The notes below the pieces were generated by a model. That model saw nothing but the letters and a program-made list of their open reading frames with translations, searched no databases and was not told the origin of the DNA. The translations under genes and the position numbers were made by a program. A DNA stretch of 64,000 bases from Chaenocephalus aceratus (taxonomy: Eukaryota > Chordata > Actinopteri > Perciformes > Channichthyidae), in assembly GCA_023974075.1 (NCBI GenBank), contig CM043791.1:26530142-26594141 (forward strand), given 5' to 3'. Below are positions 40,915 through 53,808 of the stretch, in pieces (position 1 is the stretch's first letter; every line of letters begins with the position of its first letter).

Positions 40915-41659
40915 TCTCTCATTTGAATGCAAGCACACAGGCGTGTAAACATATACACATACTTCATGAAAGAGTAACAATCATGGATATAATATATATA
41001 TATATATATATAGTTGGTGTGTATATATATATCTAAATACACATGTATATATATATATATATTCTTTGTTGTCGTTGGCGTTTTGTTGTATATCTTTATA
41101 GTAGCTTTTAATATATAGGTTCAGATACATGAGGTTATCCGTGTGCATACAAGAATAAATCCCAATAATTCCTAATTTGGAAGTGACCCCATTACATGAC
41201 TTTAGTTGTAAAAAAAGAACCATAGCAACAACATTAAGTAAAGGAAAGCAGAACACACCAATTATATAAAATAGGCCGGAAAAAGAGATTTGAAAAAGAA
41301 AATGTCTCCAGAAAAAACACAAATCACTTAGAAACCAAAAGTGCTGGGCTTTTGGCTTCACAAAGGTTATAATTTAACATCAAATTGCAGATTATAGGAA
41401 CTGATTACATATTTATTCATGAGTTGCAACATGGAATATTTGAAAAACAGTTGCATGAAATGAAACTGGAAATCAAAAACCAAATCACTGCATGCTTAAA
41501 AGATAGGGGGCCAAAAAACTGTCAATAGCCTCGCCATGACAAATGAATGCAGCAACCTTATCATTAAGTTGAAGAGGAACTGAATTATTTTAATATTGTG
41601 TGTATGCTAAAATCTATGGAAGCCCATTTCCGCCACATGAAAAAAATAAAATCCCCATG

Positions 41660-41701
41660 AAAAGTCATAATTATGAGATCAAAAGTCATAATTATGAGAT
41701 A
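41660..41701. repeat. 21-bp tandem repeat, two copies
   Basis: Two nearly identical 21-bp units (AAAAGTCATAATTATGAGAT plus one base) at 41660-41680 and 41681-41701. Each contains the palindrome CATAATTATG. I recognise this motif as part of a dispersed fish repeat but cannot name the family. Confidence 0.8.
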
Positions 41702-41920
41702 AGAAGTGCGCATGCGCTGCAGTGGCGCTGTCTTCAAAGGTCCCTTCATCACCTTGCTGCTCTCCACCATGCAAACAGCATCTATCTAGTCCTAAATAAG
41801 GTAACTATTACAGGTGACTTTTGTAAATGTTAGATGTTACATATAGCTTATATTGCAGCTAAACTACAACAATGCAGTTCATAGCTTTCACATTACCTGT
41901 TATGAACTATAATATATATG

Positions 41921-42028
41921 CCTATAGTTTTGTGGTAACGTTCACGCCACTAATGACAATAGTGTAGGCATACTGCTGTGAGTTGCTAGCCTAACTCTAA
42001 CCCGTGAACGTTACCACAAAACTATAGG
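41921..42028. repeat. perfect 26-bp inverted repeat with 56-bp spacer
   Basis: Arms at 41921-41946 (beginning CCTATAGTTTTGTGGTAACG) and 42003-42028 are exact reverse complements. A perfect repeat of this length does not arise by chance at this scale. The outer flanks show no clear target duplication, so I cannot say whether it is a MITE core or a local inversion. Confidence 0.85.
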
Positions 42029-42575
42029 AAAAGCAAGAAGTAGCAGCTGCCTTTTCAAAAAACACTTCCTAAAAACTAATAATCTTTGAATGTAAACATT
42101 ATTGCGAGAATGGTAGAGGTTGGGGATCCCTACATTGTGCAGTTTTTTATTTCTTATTATTATTATCTACGCACCTTACTTGTCATATCATGTCTGAGCT
42201 GTTCTGTTATGTGTTGTATTTGAAAAATGTAATAAAGATATTATATTAAAAATACATTATTGCCTTACACCTGAAATATGTGTGAATATATGAGCTGCAA
42301 TTTATCTTTCTTAGACATTTCTTCCCTGGAGAACAAACTGTTCACAATTCCTGTTTAAATTACAAAAAACGTTTTGTGTTTTGTGTGTCAACTCTCATCA
42401 ATCCTAATGTACAGTAACTGAAAGAAAACATTTAGGTAGCTTGATAAATGAAGTGTGTGTTCACATTTGCATATGCACTTACATACACAAACAGGAAACC
42501 GTATCAACTTATCTAATTCTGTACGTCCATTGTAACATGTGGTTTATTCTGAACATACAGTACTGATCTCTGAGG

Positions 42576-42576
<1 letters not shown>

Positions 42577-42659
<83 letters not shown>
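42577..42659. repeat. (CA)n microsatellite
   Basis: About 41 pure CA units. Confidence 0.97.
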
Positions 42660-42662
<3 letters not shown>

Positions 42663-43257
42663 AGGCTTAGATTATTATCATGAACGTTGGGCCAGGTTCA
42701 GCGATGGGGGCTGTGTGTAGCACTTACACATATGACAAGCAGACATCCTCCCCCTCTCCCCACACATTCCTCCAGAAAGTCATTCACACAGAGACCCTCC
42801 ACTGCATTCATACATATCAAAGATTAACACACATCTATGTTGGAATAGACTTACAGTACACAGAGTTGCAGACATGCACTCAGAGAAAGTCAGAGAAACA
42901 TTAAGAAAGACAAAGCGAGTATTGTTTTCATAGTGATTTCTCCTGGTGGACCACAGCGCAAAAAGAGCAGGGAGAGACTCCTGCAGACCCCAGAGCTGTT
43001 CAATGAAGACAGATTGCACTTGTGCAAGCTAGGCTGTACGTGAGTGTGAGTGTGTCTGTGTGTGTGCCGGCCAAGTTGATCCATGTACATGCTCTTTAAG
43101 CTCAAGACCCTATCTCTGCCCCCCTCAGCTGCGGAATGCTGCAGTGATTGCTGGGTAATTACCCCAACACTTTATTCCTCTGCTTCCAGCACCATTAGTA
43201 TGAATTATTTTCTTCTTCTCCTTTGTAGAGAGGGAATTGGAATCCTTTGATCTCAGA

Positions 43258-43380
43258 GAATGAAAGAAAGAAACCAGGAAAGATAGAACAAAACAAAATA
43301 ATTCCAGAAAGAAAGAAAGAAAAGGAAGAAGGCAAGAGAGAAAGAAAGCAAAAAGCGTGAAAGGAAGAAAGAAAGAAAAG
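43258..43380. repeat. GAAA-rich purine tract
   Basis: About 120 bases of GAAA, GGAA and GAGA units on the plus strand. The deduced Phe/Leu/Ser-rich minus-strand peptides are artefacts of this tract. Confidence 0.85.
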
Positions 43381-44462
43381 GTGGCCACCCGGCGAGGACC
43401 ACTGCAGCCATGTGTCAACCTGTAGCTTTCGACCCCGGCACACTCTACAGTGATCTGGTCAGACAGTCCAAATGAGAGAGGTCCAACTGTGACCCACTTT
43501 AACAGAAACTCTCACTGAAGGGCCTTCCTCAGATCTGGAAGTATGAATTACCAACACTTGACTGCCAACAGATTGGGTCGAAACAGGTCAGCCTGAGTTA
43601 TGACTGGTGTCATCATCAAGATACAGTAAGGTTTAACTTCTTCACCATCAAACAGGTCTGGATTCTTCAACTGCAGTGCACGTGTTGTGGTCAGGAGGAA
43701 GACGGACTCGAATAGCTGCCGCCTGACATGTGGCCCGACACTGGGTTCGTCTTGACTGATGTGTAGCCTGGCTCCAATCAGCCGGCCTCAGGCTCTCACC
43801 ATTAACCAGGCTGATTGCAGATAGTAGCAGAAGGGGGATGTAGGGGGGGCCTATCATTTACCGGAACCTCCCCAGATCCAACGGGCTTATCTGTGGCCGT
43901 GTCTCTGCACTGTGATTGGTCAGATGGAATCCATTAGGATGAAAGGCATTGGTGGCCTCATCACAAGCTCTATCAAGATCAAATACACACAGAAACGTAC
44001 ATGTTCAGTGAAGAAATAGAGGGGTCTCTGAAATACAGCTGTTACACACACATCATTATTTACCCTTTAATACTTGTAGTTTACACCAGAGTGGACCTAG
44101 ATTAGGTATGTCACTTTTGATCAGTATTCAGTGTTGTCTGAAGTGGCAATACAGAACACAGATATGTCTACATTTAGCAGTATCCGGATTCAGATCAGGA
44201 AATATCTCAATTAATATTAAGTTCAGAAGATTAAGAATCTGATCAAGAACTTGATGCCAACCTGCTGCACTTGACAATATTCAACATAATAATAATCCCG
44301 ACCTCTGGCATCCAGCAATTTCAAGGGTGATCATGGAACATTATCACCTTTTTAGGCACACGCATTTATTATATATGACTTTAAGGAAGTATTTTAAATT
44401 TGGAGAAGGAAGTAATCTTCTATCATACCTGCCTGGACACAAAAGCAGAAAGAAATGCTTTG

Positions 44463-44621
<159 letters not shown>

Positions 44622-46398
44622 CTCTGTGCCAATGCTGAACTAATATTTTCCTTTCTATCAACATGCAGCACTTCCCCTCTCAATCAATATGCATCAAACT
44701 CAAACGTGCCAGTGTATTTTCGGCGGTGTGTAAAACATGTGGGAGGAGGGAGCGAAAAGGGAGAGGAAGGAGCACCGTAGGTTTTGGTCACCATAAGCCT
44801 GCTGGTCTAGTTTGTTCAACGTTAACACATTTGGTTCATTAGATGGTATGCATGGCTTAATTCGACAAGGGACGTGTAAATGGAGTTGTTTTTTTTATAA
44901 ATAACGAAAACTTTTAAAATTATGAAAGAGACAGAAGAGCAATTGCTCCACAAAGGGAGATTGAAGAGGGGGGAGGAAACAAAGGAAATGTTGAAGGCTA
45001 GGAAACATCCCTTTTCATCTCTAAATTGCTCTTTCTTTACTTTTCCTCCAAATCAAAGGCCTTGCCGTGCCGATGAAACGAGGCCAGAGCAAGTGCTGAA
45101 AGAGTCTGGCAGACGGTGCTCTGCGACAGAGCTGGGTTCCCCGATCCAGGGGAGACCTGCTAGACACTTTCATAACTAACCTTGAGAGAGACCATTGAGT
45201 CTCACAAGGAATGCTTCTGGATAGACACACACAAACATACACACATACGCCTGATGCAGCCCAGGGGTAATCGAACCTCTCTGTCTGTGGTTGCTATAGG
45301 GAGGGAACATGATAGGGGATACTATACTTCCATGCACACAGCGAGCCTTTTTAAAAGCATGAATATGGATTGAGACGACCACAATGTTTGAACATGAATA
45401 ACACATGTATGCCAAAACCACACTACAACCGGCTCTGCATGTGTACCTCAGTCACCCCTATCCCCCAGCAAAAAAAAAAAAACCTAAAATGAAAAATAAA
45501 TAAATAAATGCATCATTATGCTTTGGTCATGGTCTTGTAGACCAAGGGCCTGAACAGAGCGCCCACTGTTCTGCGTTGATATGTAAGACCAAAAATGCCC
45601 GCACAAAACTGGCATTTGCATTTTTTGTTTTTCATTTAAAGACCTCATTATATTTAGTTAAGTTCAGCCTCAAACTATTAGGATCAATGTAGAGCTCAAA
45701 CTATAGCAATGACATCATTGTACTATGCTATAAGTCATAGTGACTGTACAAGGAGAGGCCCCCTGAGAAAAAGATAAAAATCCTCATTCTCTCCTGAGTC
45801 CAAAAAATAGGGCACCCACAAGTGAACCATGCTGTAGACGAAGGTATCATCTGCAGTCGTGCACTTAAAGAATTTAAAAAAGTATTAGCACAAGGACTAT
45901 CTGTCTCTCTTCTGCCCAACAGTCTGGGAGCCCTTTCGCCAGTTTGTAGAGCATCACTCTCTGTGATGAAGATGTTTTAGACACACCAAAGAGGAGCAAA
46001 AGAGGGGCCATTTACCATTTAGAAGTACTACAGTTTGAAAAGCGCAAAGGACATTACACACATGTCAGAGAAGTCAAACAGATATAAGTATGGTCAAACT
46101 GAAGTATTCTCATTTGCATATACATGAAGAGATCTCTTGATACTTCAAATATTTGGTAGTAGCCAAAGTGAGTTAAGCTACAGGAGGCAGGTATGATTTA
46201 CTCGTGAAATAAATAAAACTGCAACATGAATTGTGTCACATACTAATTTGACTCCCTGTTGTTATTTACATTATTGTCTTCCCCAGATACTTATGTTCCA
46301 TTTTGTATTACACCCACGTGAAAATCCTACAGACTGCTGTTGATATTAGCTTTCCAGATGTCAATTCCTTATGGACGGAAAGAGAGCAAGTTTGCTTC

Positions 46399-46503
<105 letters not shown>

Positions 46504-46689
46504 TCCCATTAAAACAAACGAAGGAAAAACACATGATGACACACCAGCTGATCTGTCATCATCCTGCGTCATCCTCACTAACACTTGGGGTGGTGGGGAA
46601 TTGGACCTGTTTGTAGTGAAGATAGAGAGCTTGTCTTAATGACACAGATACATCAGCTTAACCCTCAAAGCACTCCAGGATGATGACGT

Positions 46690-46690
<1 letters not shown>

Positions 46691-46748
<58 letters not shown>
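46691..46748. repeat. (TG)n microsatellite flanking an inserted repeat
   Basis: About 29 TG units ending exactly where the GGGGACC-type repeat begins. The matching TG array on the far side of the insertions is at 48392-48521. Confidence 0.95.
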
Positions 46749-46749
<1 letters not shown>

Positions 46750-46967
46750 TCTAGCATTACTATACTTGTGGGGACCTACATCTGTTTACATAGTCACGTG
46801 TGGGGACTGGCTTTCCTTATGGGGACAAATTGGAGGTCCCCATAAGGGGAATCATTAATTTTAGGGTGAAGACTTGGTTAGGTTTAGGCATGTGTTGGTT
46901 ATGGTTAAGGTTAGGATACGTTTCCAGGAAATGCATGTAAGTCAATGTAATATCCCCTGAAGTGATG
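46749..46967. mobile_element. TG-associated dispersed repeat with GGGGAC hairpin
   Basis: Starting right after a TG array, the sequence reads ACTTGTGGGGACCTACAT, TGGGGACTGGCTTTCC, then a perfect 12-bp hairpin (CCTTATGGGGAC at 46815-46826 with its complement at 46836-46847). It continues with a GGTTAGG-rich stretch and CAGGAAATGCATGTAAGTCA. I recognise it as a dispersed repeat of fish genomes that typically sits inside TG microsatellites, but cannot name it. It has no coding capacity and is probably non-autonomous. Its 3' portion is interrupted by the hAT-like element beginning at 46968. Confidence 0.6.
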
Positions 46968-48376
46968 CAGTGTTTCCCACAGATCTGAAATATACTTGGG
47001 CGGGTGGTGGCAGCGGGAGGGGGGGGGTGCCCGAAAAAAAAGAAAAAAAAAGTTTTAACAACATGTTTATTTATTGACTTTTCATTCCTGTATAATCATT
47101 TTGCGCAAAGATGGCGCTGTTTGTCAGAGCACTTCATCCTTCTGGGATTTCATGAAGAACAGCTCCAACACCTGTGTGTATGGGAACACCTCTGGTGCTG
47201 GTCCATTAACTGCCAGTGTTTCCCACAGATCTGTTTCCCACATATCTGAAATAGCGGTAGTGGTGGTAGCGGGGGAGGGGGGTGTGTGAGGTGACGTGCA
47301 ACAACATTAACCTTTCTGTTGGTTGCTTGTTAGCAGACCCTTCACGCGATGGCAGAGCGAACAGGTACAGGCAGGGCCCATAATGATAGCCCTATAGTTT
47401 AAATCTACTACCCACACATGAACATATGGAAATGGATTACTATTTAAAAAAATAAATGTATTTATAAATGTATTTAGGAACCTATCCATGTGATTTTTAG
47501 TGGGGGTCGACCTAAAATCCTCTATGGGGGTCCAGGGGCATGCCCCCCCCCGGTAAGATTTTATTATTATTATTTAAGAGTTAAATTCATCAATCTGGTG
47601 CATTTTGAGGGGAAAATATAGAGACTAGATCTATGGAAACACCTATATTAAACAGAACTGTATACATTTCAATAATCATAAAATCATGGCCATAACCAAT
47701 AACATACCTTTTCCAATATGAAAAAAACACTGAAACTTGTTTATTAATTTATTTTTGGTTCATTTATAGTTGTGAGTGTGTCTGTGCTCCTGAATCAGCC
47801 TCTCCTGTCTCCCTCCTCTCCCCCTGCTCCTCTTTGAGGCAGCAGCAAAGACTAGTTTTCTCTCAACAAGTTTTAAAAGTGTATCTTACCTTTTTTCACC
47901 TTACTGTAATATGTGTTTACATAACTGGTGACCACACCCTTTGAGACCCACTGAGAACTTAGACTAAGTTAACTATCTAAACACTCAGAGAGTCCTTTAC
48001 CTCACCTGAGCTGAGCTTATCCCGAGCTTGAATGACACACAGAGACCAATCAAGGGCTTTGATTTATGATCTGTATGACAGTGGCCATGTCGGCAGGCCA
48101 CATCATGTGGACAGCCAGTCACCCTGTGTGAGGCAGGCCACTTAACAGGCCAGAAGGAGGCGAGATCAGTGCAAGGGAGCGAGGGATCATTGTCCACAAG
48201 TTAATCGACCGCAGATGGCGTCGTGGTCACGGACGAATACAAAAAAAATTATAAAAAAAAAAATTATAAAAAAATTATTAAAAAAAAAAAACTAAATGGG
48301 TCGCGAAATATACTTGGGCGGCCGTTAATATACCTGGGCGGCCCGCCCAAGTATAGTCTATGTGTGGGAAACCCTG
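46968..48376. mobile_element. hAT-like DNA transposon, non-autonomous, rearranged
   Basis: Terminal inverted repeats are CAGTGTTTCCCACAGA at 46968 and, from the other strand, CAGGGTTTCCCACACA ending at 48376. Both are followed by ATACTTGGGCGG a little further in. A second copy of the left end begins at 47214, so the element contains a tandem duplication or a second partial insertion. A characteristic GGGGGTCCAGGGGCATGCCC stretch lies near 47525. The right end has a short AT-rich run (48240-48296) and a doubled GGGCGG motif. No transposase frame survives. I could not find a matching 8-bp target duplication (left AAGTGATG, right TATGTATA). Confidence 0.65.
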
Positions 48377-48391
48377 TATGTATACATGGTA

Positions 48392-48404
48392 TGTGTGTGT
48401 GTGG

Positions 48405-48435
<31 letters not shown>

Positions 48436-48446
48436 TGTGTGTGTGC

Positions 48447-48521
<75 letters not shown>
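48392..48521. repeat. long (TG)n microsatellite
   Basis: About 65 units with GCGC interruptions around 48431 and 48445; it continues the TG context that flanks the nested elements on the left. Confidence 0.95.
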
Positions 48522-48524
<3 letters not shown>

Positions 48525-50752
48525 GTGTGAGGGTGCGTCTGGTATAGATATTTACTCTTCTCATCAGTGAGGAACATATTTAAAAAAGATGAATAGCCTT
48601 CTTAACTGTTTAGTTGACTCATTTGGATCTGATAATTTTATGAGCTGGAGGCCAGCCACTCAAACAACATTCAATGATCTCAGTGAACCTCTTCACATTG
48701 TGTAATAAAGCAACGACAGTCATTGTTTACATAAAAAAAAACGTTCATAAACTTCTCTGTTGACCTGGTATCAGCCAATTCTCATCCAATTTCTATTTTC
48801 TGTATATTGAATGGATGTCATATCAAAGAAGCCCTTCTTTATTTCAGAACATGTACTGTCAATATTTAGGAAAGCTTTCTTCTTTTCTGGGCAGACATCA
48901 AATAAGCAGTGTCAGTAAATGTTTATTTTAAAGTTGGTTATGGGATACAATGTATTACACAGTATAAAACCAAGATTAAACAAGATACTTTTCCAAGCTA
49001 CATTCCTGTCTTTCCCCTTGTATACAGATGTGAAGGTTATATTCTGCCAGTCATTTTTCCTTTGTATACGAAAGGAGTATGTGGCTTCCCAAATCGTGTC
49101 TGACAAGCACAGGTGTTTTGGACTCAGATTTAGGATTTAAATTCATCATGCAGAACATCATTTCTCTGTTAAGAAATACTACCATGGAAGGATAAGTCAT
49201 AATACTTGACAGGGTTGGTTCACACAAATTACAAAGAACATATTTTCTCACATAGTTTCAGTATGTTTCGGCCAGGTTTTCCGGCGCCACCAGTAGAGAT
49301 TAATCAAATGTCATTGGTGGTGCTCCCAACATTGAAACAATACCTTTTAAAAATCGACATCTTCCTCCAGAGACAATGTCTTGCTTACTCTGGGTAATTC
49401 ACAGACCTCAACAGTTTTCATTGGAACTACTGCCTTCTGAAGAAAGATTTACTATACAAACAGTTGACGGTATGTTAACAAGTTCATTTGTTCCTGGTAT
49501 TTCACAATCATAATGTTGTGGCTAAAGATCAGCATGAGGTGAACCACCATACAGTGTTTTGCTGTTGTATTCATTTTTTAAGGTTTTAGGCATATTGCTT
49601 TAGCTAGAAAGGAGAGGCAGCGAGGAGACAAGGGGAGAGAGATAAGGGTACGTGTGTCAAGGATCCATAGCTAACATAACATCAATCATCTTTGGAGAAA
49701 ATTAATTGGGGATTACTAGAAGGATTATTCCTTAGGGAAAAACTAAGGAGAGCATATCGTGTTTGTTGCACAAGTTTTATTTTAATTGAATTTCTTCTTT
49801 GTAAAATCTACTGTTCTGTAGGCTCTTATAAATGTGAATCTATTGGCCTACTGCCTGGATTTGCTTTGCGGTTTTCTCTTTCTTTGGTTCATTTGTTATT
49901 TTTTCAATTGAAAAATGTACATAACATAGTGTGTTTGTGAGCTTAACTAGTCTGTATGTATTAAACTAAAACAGAGCCTTTTCTGTGAGCTCCAATTACG
50001 TTCTATGTCTTTATTATGTGCTCATGTGTTTCATTGTTGGCGTATGAATGAAATTATGAATAGAAAGGCAGGTTTTCCGATACATAAAACATTTTTGAAA
50101 CAAAATATCTTAGAGATTAGAACTTAGAAATATAACAGAGAACATTCTAAGTGTCTGGAAGGCTCAGCAGCACATTGGTCATTTCAGACAGATCTTTAAC
50201 GCACTGATACATTGACAAACAAACACCTCCTGCAGTACCCTGAAACTCCCTTGATGGAACCTTTACAGGAGGACCCACCTTTTTCGGTAGTAAGTATTTC
50301 ATTTGTTTAAATGTAAAGTAAGACAATGTTTTTCCTGACAGATCAATTTATCTCTGAGATAAGCACTAGTTGGGAAGGAAACCCGTACTCACATCAATTG
50401 TAAGGAACTGCAGGTTTCCAAAAGGGTTGGGGTTGAAACCATTTTTAATGGAATGGTTAAAATAAGCACTGTAATATTTGTTTGTTAGTTTAAACTTCGC
50501 CAACAAGGTTAGGTTAAATACAAAATGTGTTTAACACTTTTTATCAAGTTAATACTGATTTTCTGGTCCTTATAGATGAATCTCTATTCACCTCATGTGC
50601 TTTGACAACACCAACCACAACAAGCTCATGGTGAAGAGTATTACTGGCTGTATGGAAATGCCCAGCAGTTTCAGAGAAACAACATCCCTCTGTACCATGA
50701 GGCTAACATTAGTTAGCATGGAGATAGTATTCATTACCGATGATGCTAATGA

Positions 50753-51630
50753 ATGCTATCTCCTCCAGCCTGCAGTGACGCAGAGCCCGTCTTTGCCTTA
50801 CAAAGAACAGCAGGATGTTTCTATCCTACTGTTGAGAACAACATGCTGGAGTGGCAGAACGAGGCAGAAGCCTACACACCATTGTGTCAAGAGACACATA
50901 CAAACATGATGAAGGAGGCTCTGGAGATGGAAAGGCAGAGCCTGACCAGCGAGAGAGGCCTTTCAGAGAGAGTGTGCTCTAATGACTGAGAAAAGAATGC
51001 CTTGCAGTTGGAGAAAAAGCACAAAAAAGTATTTGAGAAAGAAATGGCCATGACCAGAGAGGCCATCATTAAAGAAAAGTCAGACATCCAAACCATGAGA
51101 GTCGCTTTCCAGACAGAGAAGAAGAAAGAGAAGAATTCAACAATATATCAGGGAGCAACGCATGGAAAGAAAGGCCTTTCGAGCTGAGAATGATGCTATG
51201 GCTGATGATCGAAGGTCCTTCCAGATCGAAAAGGAAGAGATGTCAATGATGAGGAAGGCCTACATTCAGGACAAGACAGGCATCCAAAGAACGAGAGATG
51301 CTATGCAGTTGAAGAAAGAGAACATTGCAAATGAAAGAAAAGCCTTCAAGAAAGAGCTTGAGGAAAAGTGCAGGAGGAGAAAGGCGTTTACCGCTGAAAA
51401 GGACGCCATGTCTGAGCTGAGAAGGGCTTTTGAGGAGGAAAAGGAGGAAATGGAAAAGACAAAAAATGCCTACATTCAAAAGAAGGCAGACGACAAAAAG
51501 GCCAGCACAAGAAGTCCTGTCAACATGTCAGATCAATTCTTCTTCTGCTTCATCTCCGTTTGGGCCTGCAAGAACGAACAGGGCGACTGCACGTGCTCCC
51601 AGAAAGGTGCACGAAGCAACCAACTGATAT
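50753..51630 (+). pseudogene. broken coiled-coil gene with 14-residue repeats, family unknown
   Basis: This is a plus-strand coding relic inside the erc2 intron. Frame pieces are 50753-50989 (with MLEWQNEAEAYTPL), its in-frame continuation after a stop to about 51140, then 51162 to about 51510. The last piece has eight consecutive 14-residue units, for example RKAFTAEKDAMSEL and RRAFEEEKEEMEKT. They repeat as a five-unit, 70-residue (210-bp) super-repeat, so DNA at 51252 recurs at 51462. Fourteen residues are two heptads, which fits a long coiled coil. At least two disruptions exist: a stop at 50987 between compensating shifts, and a loss of about 14 bases near 51130. The Ser-rich tail STCQINSSSASSPFGPART appears in another frame. 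No family is recognised. Confidence 0.6.
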
Positions 51631-52009
51631 ATTCAGAAGGACACTCAAATGTTGTATACTTAAAATTAAATTCTGCTCTGTGTTTTCTGCAATGAAGATG
51701 AAAAAGATCTAAGAAGTATGTTCCAGGAACCGAGAGGGAAACTGCAGCGAAAACCTATTAGAAATTATTTAAACAGTGTCAGGGGAAAATAACCAATCTC
51801 TCAAAATGGCATCATTTATAATTAGTTGTCGGCTGCAAGGCCAAACTCGAAGACTTGCACAAATGTATTTTATAGATAATAAATCGAGGTTCACACTCAG
51901 ATCAGCAACATTGCAAAGAAACATACAGTCACCCTTTGGAAAGCTAACACATCCTTGGCATTTAGATTTGTGTCTAGGGAGGAATTCATGCTGCCTGCAT
52001 TGACTTCAA

Positions 52010-52119
<110 letters not shown>

Positions 52120-53808
52120 GGAGCTTGTCTGTGTATTTTATGATAAGCCAGCAGTATGAAGCCCAGAAAGGAAACAAGCTTTGACTCCTAGCTCCACTCC
52201 CGCCTTTCCCAAGAGACACAGCAGTGTAAGTTATAGCCCACAGGGACTGTTGGGAAATAGGAAGTTTGGAAATCCGATCAGATTGTGTTCAGTGTATGCA
52301 GTGTGGCTAATGGAGCGAAACACCTGTAGGTTCACAATGTAAGATACTTGGCCTGGTTCTTCCTTTAAATATATCTTCTTCTTTCACTCGTGTCACCTTA
52401 AAAAAATGTAAGAAGCAGTGTCGTAACACTCCCTTTTATGTCTATGAGTATGTATCACATTCACAATACATGTATATTTCATATTGTTTCTAACTGTCAC
52501 TATAAAAATGTTACATAATAAATATGGGAAGCAGGCTTTTAAGGTTGCCAGTATGTTGATGTATGTACAGTATGATGTATGTATGAGGAGATGCAGGTTT
52601 TTAAGAGAGAAACCAACCATCAAGACAAAGTGCCTAGTCATGATCCAAAGTTATCTCATTGAGAGTAATAAATAAATCTACTTAGATTGAAAATGGAAAC
52701 TGAGGTAAACGGTAGTATATTGTCACTGCACACATTCATGTAACCAAATGCCACCAAAATAAACTAGCAGAAACATTAATTTGGCCATAAAATAAAGAAA
52801 AATAACATAATACAAAATATATTAAATGTCAAAAAGCAGAGGGGGTCTATTTATTTGATACAAATAGGCTTATTAAGTGCTTCAAATAAAGAGCTATGGG
52901 TAAGACCCCAAGGAATTCAGCGCAGGGTGCACATACTGTACAGTAAAGGTCATCTTTAACCTTCTCAAATATAAACACCCTGATGTCATACAAATATAAA
53001 ACATCTTTATGCACACACACACATACACACACTGCATGTGACCTTTGGAGCCCCTTTTCATTAAACTCAGCAAGTGGGAGGGGGGAGGAGGAGAAAGAAG
53101 GAGATCTAATTTGAGGACATGAGAGGAAACAAGGAAGTTGAGAGGGGACCTTTATGTGTGTGTAATTGGTCTGAAGAGGAACTGCCAACATACACACCAC
53201 AGGTGGCCACGAGCTCTGTCTAAATAGCTAACCTTATAAAAGTCATTAAGGCCTCTGAGACATGCCATGTCAGAGTGTGTGTGCATGTGTGTGTAAATGT
53301 GTGTGCATATATACAGTATATAGATATAGAAAGGTGTGTGTGCCGCTCTGGGTGTATCTTTGTTAACCATATGTAATAGAGATTATCGGTGAGCGACACA
53401 TCTTTCTAGGCACACATTCAATGATTAATTTAACAAACATTCTCACAGTCCACTCACAATGCCAGAGACATTGTCTTGGGGCCAGAATAGAAAATTAATT
53501 TCCAATATGACTGGTTCACTAAGCAGATGTACCTATGTGGTGACAGAAAACAAACCAGTGCCTGATCAAATGTCTACACTGTTCCCCTATAAAACTGATC
53601 GAATTAAAAGAGCAATTGTTTTTCCTGGCAAATGTATATTGGCAGACGTATAATTACAATCCCTGATGGGTTTTCCTTTAAGTGTAACCAACTATAATCC
53701 CAACTAAAATCAGGACTTTCTTAAAGCTGTATTTGCTTTATTTCAAGGGCCAAATATCTCAATCAAATTGTGGGTGTGTCACTACAAGCAACCGCTGAAC
53801 TCACTTAC

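Noticed and set aside
43195..43443. Phe/Leu/Ser-rich minus-strand frames resembling a membrane protein
   Set aside because: They are the complement of a GAAA-rich purine tract, which gives hydrophobic-looking peptides by composition.
46960..48384. An 8-bp target duplication for the hAT-like element at 46968
   Set aside because: The flanks AAGTGATG and TATGTATA do not match, so the ends rest on the inverted repeats alone.
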